Positions 45,842 to 56,419 of a stretch of 64,000 nucleotides of DNA are shown piece by piece. Position 1 is the stretch's first letter. Each line of letters begins with the position of its first letter. The stretch spans positions 186,001 through 250,000 of the forward strand of contig NZ_CP030287.1 in NCBI RefSeq assembly GCF_003287935.1. Reading direction: 5' to 3'. This DNA is from Streptomyces sp. ICC1. GTDB taxonomy: Bacteria > Actinomycetota > Actinomycetes > Streptomycetales > Streptomycetaceae. Below the pieces are notes generated by a model, which was not told where the DNA came from, searched no databases, and worked only from the letters and a program-made list of their open reading frames with translations. The position numbers and the translations under genes were made by a program.

Positions 45842-46552
45842 ATGAATCGACTGACCCGCCGCAGCCTCGCCGCCGTCCTGCTCTGCACCGGCCTCGGCGG
45901 CTGCGCCGCCCCCGGCGGCCTCGGCCACGGCGAGCCCGCGCCGCCCGTCTCGGCCCAGCCCCGGCCCACACCGCTGTGGCCGTTGTGGGCCGACGACTCC
46001 GCGACCGCGGGCGGCACCGCGGTGGCCAGCCGGATGCCGCCGCCGGAGCCGCTCACGACCGGCCCCACCGTGGGGCCGGAGGGGGTCGAGAAGGTCGACG
46101 TGCTGGCCGTCCTCGGCGCGGACAGGACGATGAAGGCGTTCGGCCGCGCCGGGAAGATCGACGGTCCCGGCCGCGCCGGGGTCCGGCCGCCGGCGTTCGC
46201 GGACCTGACCGGTGACGGGAAGCGCGAGCTGATCATCGCCGCCGACAGCGCCACCGGGCGCTCGGCCCTGAGCGTCTACACCGTGGCCGGCGGAAAGCTC
46301 GTGCCGATCCTGTTCACCACCGGCCGCCGGATGAGCCCCGAGATCGTCGGCAGCGACCTGCTGGTCCGCACCGCCGACGACGACGGTTCCGCGCACGCCG
46401 TCCGCTACCACTGGGACGGCCGGCGGATGACCGTGCTCAGCGACGAGCGGCAGTTCGGCGACAGCATCTCCGGCGCCCGCCCCGGACCGTGCCCGGCCCC
46501 GCTGCCCTCGGGATCCGATTCCCCGGTCCGAAAGGGCCAGGGCGCCCGGTGA
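45842..46552 (+). CDS. CseA-like lipoprotein, 236 aa
   Basis: Predicted lipoprotein. Signal peptide RSLAAVLLCTGLGGC has a lipobox ending in Cys20, and the mature part contains an FG-GAP-like stretch (PPAFADLTGDGKRELIIAADS). Its TGA overlaps the GTG of the histidine kinase gene (GTGA), a pairing seen in CseA/CseC-type envelope-stress systems where the lipoprotein modulates the sensor. No response regulator gene lies beside it. Confidence 0.72.
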   Translation: MNRLTRRSLAAVLLCTGLGGCAAPGGLGHGEPAPPVSAQPRPTPLWPLWADDSATAGGTAVASRMPPPEPLTTGPTVGPEGVEKVDVLAVLGADRTMKAFGRAGKIDGPGRAGVRPPAFADLTGDGKRELIIAADSATGRSALSVYTVAGGKLVPILFTTGRRMSPEIVGSDLLVRTADDDGSAHAVRYHWDGRRMTVLSDERQFGDSISGARPGPCPAPLPSGSDSPVRKGQGAR

Positions 46553-47760
46553 AGGGCGCCGTGTTCAGCTGCCGCCGCCTCCTGCACGCCCTGGGCCTGC
46601 GCTGGAAGATCTCCGTCCTGCTCGCCGTCGGCTGCTCGCTCGTCGCCCTCACCATCGGCGTGCTGATCCACGAGGCCCGCGCCCGCCAGGTGGCCGACGC
46701 GGCCCGGCACAGCGCCGTCGCCCAACTCGTCCGCGTGCGGCAGGTGTACGAGCTCACGGGCCGGCTGGACTTCGACAAGGTCGGCGAGGCCGACGCCCGC
46801 ATCGACTGCCCCAGCCTGCCGGAGTCCCTGCGCAAGGCCGCCCTCGCCGGCCGGCGCACCACCTACCTCGATCTGGACGGGCCCCGCCCCGCGGTGTGGG
46901 CCGCCCGGCCGGTCGGCGGCGACCAAGTGCTCTCCGTACGCCAGTCGCTGGCCGCCGACCAGAAGGAACTGCAGGACCTCGACCACCAGTTGATCGCCTT
47001 CGGGGTGGTGGTCGTCAGCCTCGCGGCGATCGGCGGGGCGGCGCTGGCCAGCCGGCTGAGCAAGGACCTGCGGTCGGCGGCCGAGACGGCCCGGCGGATC
47101 AGCGCGGGCGAGCTGGACGCGCGGATCGGCCCGTCGAGCGTGCCGGGGACGCGCAACGAGGTGACCGAGCTGTCCGCGGCGGTCGACACCATGGCGGCGA
47201 GCCTGCAGCGGCGGCTGGTGGCGGAGCAGCGGTTCACGGCCGACGTGGCGCACGAGCTGCGGACCCCGCTGACCGGGCTGCACACCGCCGCCGAACTGCT
47301 GCCGCCGGGCCGGCCCACGGAGCTGGTGCGCGACCGGGTCTCGGCCCTGCGCACCCTGACCGAGGACCTCCTGGAAGTGGCCCGGCTGGACGCGGACCGG
47401 GAGGTGGCGCAGCTGGACACGCACCGGCTGGGCCCGCTGGTGGAGTCGATCACCCGGTGTTCGGGGGTCGGGGCCCTGGTGCTGGGCGCGGACGGCCCGG
47501 GGTGCGTGCGCACGGACGCGCGGCGCCTGGAACGCATCCTGACGAACCTGCTGGTCAACGCCCGCAGGCACGGCGGGGCCCCGATCACCGTGACGGTGGC
47601 CGGGAACACCGTCACGGTCCGCGACGAGGGCCCGGGCTTCCCGGAGCCGCTGCTGCGCGACGGCCCGCAGCGGTTCCTGACCGGCGCGACGGAACGCGGC
47701 CAGGGCACGGGCCTCGGCCTGACCATCGCCCTGGGCCAGGCCCGGCCCCTCGGGCCGACC
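46549..47760 (+). pseudogene. Sensor histidine kinase truncated and fused to TnpB sequence
   Basis: Membrane histidine kinase with TM1 (WKISVLLAVGCSLVALTIGVLI), a ~100-aa sensor, TM2 (LIAFGVVVVSLAAIGGAALA), HAMP, H-box FTADVAHELRTPLTGLH, N-box ILTNLLVNARRHGG and G1/G2 boxes VRDEGPGFP and GQGTGLGLTIAL. The final strand of the ATPase domain is missing: after GQARPLGP the frame enters a TnpB fragment and then runs antisense to the next gene, up to 48288. The cognate response regulator is not nearby. Activity of the 579-aa hybrid is doubtful. Confidence 0.75.
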
Positions 47761-47910
47761 GATTTCCGGGGCGTGGAACTGGGGATCGTCAACATCGCCA
47801 CCACCTCGGACGGGAAGATCCACGCCGGACACAGGCTGAACCGATACCGCAAGTGTCAGCTTGCCCTGCGGGCCAAGCTCCAGAAGAAGGGCACGAAGTC
47901 CGCCAAGCGC
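47761..47910 (+). mobile_element. TnpB (IS200/IS605 family) fragment
   Basis: Fifty codons in frame with the histidine kinase read RGVELGIVNIATTSDG, then LNRYRKCQLALRAKLQKKGTKSAKR, the TnpB RuvC-I region (Asp altered to Glu in VELG) and following helix. Nothing else of TnpB or TnpA is present. Confidence 0.8.
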
Positions 47911-47932
47911 GCACCCCGCCCGCCCGTTTCCG

Positions 47933-49216
47933 CTACGGCTGGAGCACCGTCGACTTCAGCGCGACCGCCGGGTCGGCGACCTTCGCCGGGTCCACCCGCG
48001 CGCCCGACTCGACGAGGCGGCGGCCCTGGGCCAGGTCGCGGGGGCGGCCCACCGCGAGGACGGCGACCAGCCGGCCCTCGCGCAGCCAGCACACGGACCA
48101 GGTGGCGGCGGCCGGGTCGCCGCGCCACAGCAGCGTGTCCGCGGCGCCGTGGTGGCCGGCGTACTGCACGAACCGGCCGAACTGCTCGGACCAGAAGTAC
48201 GGCACCGGGTCGTAGCTCTGCTCGCCGGCCGGCGGCTCGGCCGGGTCCGCACCGGCCGGGTCCGCACCGGCGGGGGCCGCGGCCATGATGTTCGCCGCCA
48301 CCGCCCGCGGCCCCTGCAGCGCGTTGTCCCAGTGGTGCACGAGCAGCCGCTCCCCGTACCGCCCGGAGGGGAACGACGCGCAGTCCCCCACGGCGTACAC
48401 CCCGGGCACCGAGGTGCGCAGGTGCTCGTCGGCGACGACCGCCCCGTCCGGGCCCAGCTCGACCCCCGAACCCGCCAGCCAGTCCGTCGCGGGCCGGGCG
48501 CCGATGCCCACCACGACCGCGCCGGCCGGCAGTTCCCGCCCGTCCGCCAGCAGCACGCGGCCCGCCTCGACGGAGGCCACCCGCGCGCCCGTCAGCAGCG
48601 CGGCGCCCGCCTCGGCGTACCAGCGGCCCATCGGCTCGGCGACCTCCGCCGGCAGCGCGCCCGCCAGGACCCGCTCGGCCGCCTCGACCACGGTCACCTC
48701 GCAGCCGGCCTCGCGGGCGGCCGTGGCGAACTCCGCGCCGATCCAGCCCGCGCCGACCACCACCACGGCGGAACCCGCCGCGAGCACGGGCCGCAGCCTG
48801 GCCGCGTCGTCCAGGGTGCGCAGCAGGTGCACGCCCGGGACGCCCTCCGCTCCGGGCAGGGTCAGCGGCCGCGCGCCCGTCGCCAGTACGAGGGCCCCGT
48901 ACGGGACCGGGCCCGCGCCGGTGTCCACCTCGTGCGCGGCGGCCCGCAGGCCGGTGACCTCGACGCCGAGGCGCAGCTCGATGTCCAGCCCTTCGAAGTC
49001 GACGTCGAAGGCCGAGTCCTCGGCCTTGCCGAGGAGCACCGCCTTGGACAGCGGCGGCCGGTCGTAGGGCTGGTGGGGTTCGGCGCCCAGCAGGGTGACG
49101 GGGCCGGTCCAGCCCTGTTCCCGGAGGGCGACCGCGGTCTGGACGCCGGCCATGCCGGCGCCTACGACGACGACGCCGCGTCGCACGTGTTCCGTCTGTT
49201 GCGTCTGCTCGCTCAC
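47933..49216 (-). CDS. FAD-dependent NAD(P)H reductase, second copy
   Basis: 427-aa flavoprotein paralogous to that at 38380. It has FAD motif VVGAGMAGVQTAVALREQG, PYDRPPLSKAVL, NAD(P) motif VVGAGWIGAEFATAAREAG and VPGVYAVGDCASF. A GADPAGADPAEPP duplication interrupts the C-terminal domain. The start is uncertain: GTG 49216 is used, and ATG 49234 is also in frame. A perfect palindrome lies immediately upstream and is a likely operator. The electron acceptor is unknown. Confidence 0.84.
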   Translation of the reverse strand: MSEQTQQTEHVRRGVVVVGAGMAGVQTAVALREQGWTGPVTLLGAEPHQPYDRPPLSKAVLLGKAEDSAFDVDFEGLDIELRLGVEVTGLRAAAHEVDTGAGPVPYGALVLATGARPLTLPGAEGVPGVHLLRTLDDAARLRPVLAAGSAVVVVGAGWIGAEFATAAREAGCEVTVVEAAERVLAGALPAEVAEPMGRWYAEAGAALLTGARVASVEAGRVLLADGRELPAGAVVVGIGARPATDWLAGSGVELGPDGAVVADEHLRTSVPGVYAVGDCASFPSGRYGERLLVHHWDNALQGPRAVAANIMAAAPAGADPAGADPAEPPAGEQSYDPVPYFWSEQFGRFVQYAGHHGAADTLLWRGDPAAATWSVCWLREGRLVAVLAVGRPRDLAQGRRLVESGARVDPAKVADPAVALKSTVLQP

Positions 49217-49234
49217 ACGGCCCAGCCTAATCAT

Positions 49235-49249
49235 CTGACGGTCCGTCAG
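49235..49249. promoter_or_regulatory. Palindromic operator upstream of the FAD reductase
   Basis: Perfect palindrome CTGACGGTCCGTCAG (7-bp arms, 1-nt centre), typical of a TetR-family operator, abutting the possible ATG of the reductase. No TetR gene is adjacent in the window. Confidence 0.45.
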
Positions 49250-49351
49250 GAATAGGGGGCGGGGACCGGGTGCGGACGGACCGCCCGCCCCGGCAGCGGG
49301 GAGGCAGCCTTACCCGCCGTCGGGCTCGGCGTTACTCTGGCACCGAACCTA

Positions 49352-49445
49352 TCGCGGGAGTCCGGGCGCACCGGGCTGAGAGGGAGGCTGGCCGGCCTCC
49401 GACCGTACGAACCTGATCCGGGTCATGCCGGCGAAGGGAGGGGCT
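49352..49445 (+). ncRNA. TPP riboswitch (THI element)
   Basis: The conserved core is plain: CGGGAGTCC, CTGAGAGGG, then GACCGTACGAACCTGATCCGGGTCATGCCGGCGAAGGGAGG in adjoining blocks, 9 nt before the thiO start. It should repress thiO-thiS-thiG translation when thiamine pyrophosphate binds; the terminal GGGAGG may be the sequestered ribosome site. Confidence 0.93.
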
Positions 49446-49453
49446 GGACGCCC

Positions 49454-51665
<2,212 letters not shown>

Positions 51666-51787
51666 ACCGGTGCCGCGGGCCGGGACGGCGCCCGGCGCCG
51701 GCTCGGCCCCGGCGCCCACGTCACAGCTGCGCTGCAACGGACGGGGACCCTGGTCCGACCCGGGCGGGGCCCTCGTAGAATCGCCGG

Positions 51788-53689
51788 GTGGACACGACCC
51801 TGGATGACCCGCTCGTCGGGCAGACGCTCGACGGCCGCTACCGCGTGGACGCCCGTATCGCGGCCGGCGGCATGGCCACGGTCTACCGGGCCGTCGACAC
51901 CCGCCTCGACCGGGTGCTCGCGCTGAAGGTGATGCATCCGGCGCTCGCCGCCGACGGCTCCTTCGTCGACCGGTTCATCCGGGAGGCGAAGTCCGTGGCG
52001 CGCCTCGCCCACCCCAACGTGGTGGCCGTCTTCGACCAGGGCACGCACGGCCCGTACACGTACCTCGCCATGGAGTACGTCTCCGGCTGCACCCTGCGCG
52101 ACGTGCTGCGCGAGCGCGGCGCGCTGCAGCCGCGCGCGGCCCTCGACATTCTGGAGCCGGTCCTCGCCGCCCTGGGCGCCGCGCACCGGGCCGGCTTCGT
52201 GCACCGCGACATGAAGCCCGAGAACGTGCTGATCGGCGATGACGGCCGGGTCAAGGTGGCCGACTTCGGGCTGGTCCGATCGGTCGGCTCCGTCACGAAC
52301 ACCACCGGCTCCGTCCTCGGCACCGTCTCCTACCTCGCGCCCGAGCAGATCGAGAACGGCGTCACCGACACCCGCGTGGACGTCTACGCCTGCGGTGTCG
52401 TGCTCTACGAGATGCTCACCGGCTCGAAGCCGCACACCGGCGACAGTCCCGCGCAGGTGCTCTACCGGCACCTGGGCGAGGACGTCCCGCCCCCGTCGGC
52501 GGCCGTCCCCGGGCTGCCGGCCGCGCTGGACGAGCTCGTCGCGTACGCCACCGCGCGCAATCCCGAGCTGCGGCCCCACGACGCCGCCGCCCTCCTCGGG
52601 CTGGTCCTGGAGGCCCGCGCGCAGCTCGGCGAGGCCGAGCTGGACGCCGTGCCCCCGCAGGCGCGCACCCAGGAGCGGACCGCCGCCGAGGACCGCACCA
52701 GCGTGATCCCGCGGCCGGTCGCATCGCACTCCGAGCCCCTGTCCCACACCTCCCGGCTGGCGTCCCCGCCGCTGCCCCCGGCCCCCTCGCGGCGGCGGCC
52801 CCGTCGGCGCGGGCTGCTGCTCGCGGTGGTCGGCGTCCTGCTCTGCCTGGGTCTCGGCACGGGCGTCTGGTACATCAGTTCCGGCCAGTTCACCCAGGTC
52901 CCGAATCTGCTCGGCAAGACCGAGGCGGACGCCAGGTCCCGGCTGTCGGACGCCGGTCTCGGTGTGAAGCGGGTGGACCGCAAGTTCAGCGACTCCTTCG
53001 CCAAGGGGACGGTGATGAACACCGATCCCCCGGGCGGCAAGCGCGTCCGCGGCAACGGCGCGGTGTCGCTCACCATCTCGCGCGGGCCCGAGGTCGTCGC
53101 CGTGCCCGACCTGAAGGGCAAGCCCCTGGAGGCGGCGAAGGCGGAGCTGACCTCGGCCGGCCTGGCCGTCGGGGCGCTCACGCAGGCCTTCAGCCAGGAC
53201 GTCGCCCAGGGCTCGGTGATCAGCACGGACCCGCCGGACGGCCAGAAGCGGCCCCTGGACACGGAGGTCAAGCTCCTGGTCAGCAAGGGCCGACCGGTGC
53301 CGGTGCCCAGTGTGGCGGGCAAGCCCGTCGACCAGGCCCGCTCCCTCCTGGAGGACCTCGGGCTGAAGGTGGCGACGGCCCCCGAGCAGGTCAACTCCCC
53401 CTCCCCCGCCGGTGCGGTCGCCAACCAGTCGGTCGCCGCCGGGAGCCAGGCCGCGACCGGTGACACGGTCACGCTCACCGTCTCCAAGGGCCCGCGCCAG
53501 ATCCCGGTGCCGGACGTCACCGGCCAGGAAGTGGACGCGGCCCGCAAGACCCTGGAGGGGCTGGGCTTCAAGGTGAGGGTCGAGAAGCCCTTCCTCTCCT
53601 TCAGCAGCACCATCGACGCCCAGTCGGTGCCCGCCGGCCAGAACGCCGCCGAGGGCAGCACCATCACCATCAGGACCAAGGGGCTGTAA
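51788..53689 (+). CDS. Transmembrane Ser/Thr protein kinase with PASTA repeats
   Basis: 633-aa PknB-type receptor kinase. The kinase domain (~17-285) has the Gly loop IAAGGMATVY, Lys47, HRDMKPEN (Asp141) and DFGLVRS. A Pro-rich juxtamembrane region precedes one TM helix (LLLAVVGVLLCLGLGTGVWYI, ~337-357) and four extracellular PASTA domains (VPNLLGKTEADARSRL; VPDLKGKPLEAAKAEL; VPSVAGKPVDQARSLL; VPDVTGQEVDAARKTL) that bind cell-wall fragments. GTG start. The location after thiG resembles that of a PkaF-like kinase in S. coelicolor (recalled). Confidence 0.93.
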   Translation: MDTTLDDPLVGQTLDGRYRVDARIAAGGMATVYRAVDTRLDRVLALKVMHPALAADGSFVDRFIREAKSVARLAHPNVVAVFDQGTHGPYTYLAMEYVSGCTLRDVLRERGALQPRAALDILEPVLAALGAAHRAGFVHRDMKPENVLIGDDGRVKVADFGLVRSVGSVTNTTGSVLGTVSYLAPEQIENGVTDTRVDVYACGVVLYEMLTGSKPHTGDSPAQVLYRHLGEDVPPPSAAVPGLPAALDELVAYATARNPELRPHDAAALLGLVLEARAQLGEAELDAVPPQARTQERTAAEDRTSVIPRPVASHSEPLSHTSRLASPPLPPAPSRRRPRRRGLLLAVVGVLLCLGLGTGVWYISSGQFTQVPNLLGKTEADARSRLSDAGLGVKRVDRKFSDSFAKGTVMNTDPPGGKRVRGNGAVSLTISRGPEVVAVPDLKGKPLEAAKAELTSAGLAVGALTQAFSQDVAQGSVISTDPPDGQKRPLDTEVKLLVSKGRPVPVPSVAGKPVDQARSLLEDLGLKVATAPEQVNSPSPAGAVANQSVAAGSQAATGDTVTLTVSKGPRQIPVPDVTGQEVDAARKTLEGLGFKVRVEKPFLSFSSTIDAQSVPAGQNAAEGSTITIRTKGL

Positions 53690-53698
53690 CACCACGCC

Positions 53699-54571
53699 AT
53701 GAGCAATTCGATGAGCCGCAATCCCGTGGGCGGGCACGTCCCCGTCGCCGGCGGGCTCGCCTCGGTCGGGCTGGCCTACGCCCGCGAGATGGGCGCGGAG
53801 GCCGTGCAGGTCTTCGTCGCCAATCCGCGCGGCTGGGCCACCCCGCTCGGCAATCCGGCGCAGGACCAGCTGTTCCGCGAGGCGTGTGCCGCCGAGGGGA
53901 TCCCGGCGTACGTCCACGCGCCGTACCTGATCAACTTCGGCTCGCACACCGAGGCGACCGTCGAGAAGTCGGTGGAGTCGCTGCGGCACTCGCTGCGCCG
54001 GGCCCGCGCGATCGGCGCGCTCGGGGTGGTCGTGCACACCGGCTCGGCGACCGGGGGCCGCCCGCGCGAGGCGGCGTACGCGCAGGTCAGGGAGCACATG
54101 CTGCCGCTGCTGGACGAGCTGACGCACGATGACGACCCGTTCCTGCTGCTGGAGTCCACGGCCGGGCAGGGCTCCTCGCTGTGTTCGACCGCCGAGGAGT
54201 TCGGCCCGTATTTCGACGCCCTCGACCGCCATCCGATGCTCGGGATCTGCCTGGACACGTGCCACATCTTCGCGGCCGGACACGACCTCGCGGAGCCGGG
54301 CGGCACGAAGCAGACGCTGGACCTGCTGGTGGACACGGTGGGCGAGGGCCGGCTGAAGCTGGTGCACGCCAACGACTCCAAGGAGGGCGTGGGCGCCCAC
54401 AAGGACCGGCACGAGAACATCGGGCAGGGCCACATCGGCCGGGACGCCTTCGCCGAGCTGTTCACGCATCCGGCGATGGAGGGCGTGCCGCTGATCACGG
54501 AGACGCCCGGCGGCAAGGAGGGCCACGCGGCGGACGTGGCACTGCTCAAGGAGCTCCGCGGGCCCGCCTGA
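53699..54571 (+). CDS. Endonuclease IV (AP endonuclease)-like
   Basis: 290-aa AP-endonuclease-2-type TIM barrel for base excision repair. Zinc-ligand motifs are all visible: YVHAPYLINFGSHTE, VVVHTGS, LLLESTAGQGSSLC, GICLDTCHIFAAGHD, LVHANDSKEGVGAHKDRHENIGQGHIG and LITETPGG. It starts 9 nt after the kinase stop, so the two are probably co-transcribed. Confidence 0.9.
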   Translation: MSNSMSRNPVGGHVPVAGGLASVGLAYAREMGAEAVQVFVANPRGWATPLGNPAQDQLFREACAAEGIPAYVHAPYLINFGSHTEATVEKSVESLRHSLRRARAIGALGVVVHTGSATGGRPREAAYAQVREHMLPLLDELTHDDDPFLLLESTAGQGSSLCSTAEEFGPYFDALDRHPMLGICLDTCHIFAAGHDLAEPGGTKQTLDLLVDTVGEGRLKLVHANDSKEGVGAHKDRHENIGQGHIGRDAFAELFTHPAMEGVPLITETPGGKEGHAADVALLKELRGPA

Positions 54572-54663
54572 CGCGTTGGGGATCCGCGCGGCCGGCGTGG
54601 ACCTCCGTACGGCCGTCCGGATGCGGCCGGCGGCGGACGCGGTCGTCCACCCGCACCACCGGG

Positions 54664-55296
54664 CTACAGCTCGGGGCCGTCCCCCGGCTCCTCCTGGTAG
54701 GAGTAGCGCTGCTCCCGCCAGGGGTCGCCGATGTTGTGGTAGCCGCGCTCCTCCCAGAAGCCGCGGCGGTCGGCGGTCATGTACTCGATGCCGCGGACCC
54801 ACTTGGGGCCCTTCCAGGCGTACAGGTGCGGCACGACGAGCCGCAGCGGGAAACCGTGCTCGGCGGTGAGCAGCTCACCGCCCTCGTGGGTGGCGAAGAC
54901 GGCCCGCCCGGAGGCGAAGTCGGCGAGGCGCATGTTGGAGCTGAAGCCGTACTCGGCCCACACCATCACGTGCGTGACCTGCGGGGACGGCGGGGCGAGG
55001 TCGAGGACGGTGCGCGTGAGCACGCCGCCCCACTCGGCGCCGGGCATGCTGAACTTCGTCACGCAGTGCAGGTCCGCCACGACGGACTCGAACGGCAGCG
55101 CCGCGAACTCCTCGTGGTTCCAGCAGTGCTTGTCACCGTCGGCCGTCGCGCCGAAGACGCGGAACTCCCAGCGGTCCGGCTTGAACTTGGGAACGGGCCC
55201 GTAGTGGGTGACCGGCCAGCCGCGCTGCAGCCTCTGCCCCGGGGGAAGCTCCAGTTGTTCTGATCCCGGAGATTCCCGGCTTTCCGGCTGACCCAT
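54664..55296 (-). CDS. Sulfite-oxidase-like molybdopterin oxidoreductase
   Basis: 210-aa protein with the sulfite-oxidase Moco-binding fold. The molybdenum-ligating Cys lies in DLHCVTKFS, and the GFPLRLVVPHLYAWKGPKWVRGIEYM segment is diagnostic. It lacks a signal peptide and the dimerisation domain of true sulfite oxidases, like cytoplasmic YedY/MsrP-related proteins. Its substrate is unknown. Confidence 0.87.
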   Translation of the reverse strand: MGQPESRESPGSEQLELPPGQRLQRGWPVTHYGPVPKFKPDRWEFRVFGATADGDKHCWNHEEFAALPFESVVADLHCVTKFSMPGAEWGGVLTRTVLDLAPPSPQVTHVMVWAEYGFSSNMRLADFASGRAVFATHEGGELLTAEHGFPLRLVVPHLYAWKGPKWVRGIEYMTADRRGFWEERGYHNIGDPWREQRYSYQEEPGDGPEL

Positions 55297-55469
55297 ACCT
55301 CCATGGTGACAGACTTGGCAGGGTGGTCATGACCAGGTACGGCCCGATTCGGGCAAGTCACGGCAACTCCCACTAAGGAGGCACTTACTGGACGGCTTCC
55401 TGCGGCGGTGCAAGGATGCGCGCACCTGCCCCGTCACATTGCTGACATTGCCTGGAAGGAGCCTCTGCG

Positions 55470-55946
55470 ATGCAGGGCGACCCCGAGGTCCTTGAGTTTC
55501 TCAACGAGCAGCTGACCGGCGAGCTTACGGCCATCAACCAGTACTGGCTCCACTACCGGATCCAGGACAACAAGGGCTGGACGAAGCTCGCCAAGTACAC
55601 GCGTGAAGAGTCCATCGATGAGATGAAGCACGCGGACAAGATCACCGAGCGCATCCTGATGCTCGACGGTCTCCCGAACTACCAGCGCCTCTTCCACGTG
55701 CGCGTGGGCCAGACGCTGACGGAGATGTTCCAGGCGGACCGACAGGTCGAGGTCGAGGCGATCGACCGCCTCAAGCGCGGCATCGAGGTCATGCGCGGCA
55801 AGGGTGACGTCACCTCGGCGCGGCTCTTCGAGGAGATCCTGGAGGACGAGGAGCACCACATCGACTACCTCGACACCCAGCTGGAGCTCATCGAGTCCAT
55901 CGGCGAGGCGCTCTACATCGCGCAGCTCATCGAGCAGCCCAGCTAG
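55470..55946 (+). CDS. bfr: Bacterioferritin
   Basis: 158-aa heme-containing iron-storage ferritin. All ferroxidase ligands are at standard positions (Glu18, Glu51, His54, Glu94, Glu127, His130), and the heme ligand Met52 is present in DEMKHADKIT. GGAAGGAG precedes the ATG. It is convergent with its release ferredoxin gene, so storage and mobilisation are encoded together. Confidence 0.96.
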   Translation: MQGDPEVLEFLNEQLTGELTAINQYWLHYRIQDNKGWTKLAKYTREESIDEMKHADKITERILMLDGLPNYQRLFHVRVGQTLTEMFQADRQVEVEAIDRLKRGIEVMRGKGDVTSARLFEEILEDEEHHIDYLDTQLELIESIGEALYIAQLIEQPS

Positions 55947-55988
55947 CAGCCCGGCCGGCGGGCGCGGGCCGCGCGGTACGCGAGGGCC

Positions 55989-56246
55989 CTACGCGGCTTC
56001 GGCGAGCTCCGCACCGACCGGTACCAGCGGGTCGGCGGCGAGCACGGTGGCCACCTCGCCCTTCTCCAGCAGCTCCCGGCGGGGGCACGCACCGCGTCCG
56101 AGAAGACCCTGGATGGTGCGCACGCAGGAGCCGCAGTCGGTGCCGGCCTTGGTGGCCGAGGCGATCTGGCGGGGCGTGCAGGCCCCGGCGGCCGCGTGGT
56201 CCTTGACCTGCCTGTCGGTGATCCCGAAGCAAGAGCAGACGTACAC
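55989..56246 (-). CDS. bfd: Bacterioferritin-associated ferredoxin (Bfd)
   Basis: 85-aa [2Fe-2S] protein that reduces bacterioferritin to release iron. The ligand set C-x-C (Cys4, Cys6) and C-x2-C (Cys38, Cys41) is exact. GTG at 56246 is 8 nt from GGAGG; an earlier GTG at 56255 abuts it. The C-terminal ~35 residues (ELLEKGEVATVLAADPLV) extend the usual 64-aa length. An iron box lies upstream, so expression should rise under iron limitation. Confidence 0.9.
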   Translation of the reverse strand: MYVCSCFGITDRQVKDHAAAGACTPRQIASATKAGTDCGSCVRTIQGLLGRGACPRRELLEKGEVATVLAADPLVPVGAELAEAA

Positions 56247-56292
56247 GCGGTTCACCTCCCTGGCGAGGAATGGTTCGGCCAGCCATCCCCTA

Positions 56293-56311
56293 TTCGGTGA
56301 GGCTTACCTAA
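56293..56311 (-). promoter_or_regulatory. IdeR/DmdR-type iron box upstream of bfd
   Basis: TTCGGTGAGGCTTACCTAA matches the consensus TTAGGTTAGGCTAACCTAA at 16 of 19 positions, about 47 nt upstream of the bfd start. Confidence 0.8.
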
Positions 56312-56419
56312 CCATACCCAAACTTAGGGTCCCCTAAAAGGGCCGGATACGACGATGGGGCGCGGATCACATTCGATCCGCGCCCCACCGTCATGAGGTG
56401 CTCACAGCGAGCTGTCCGC

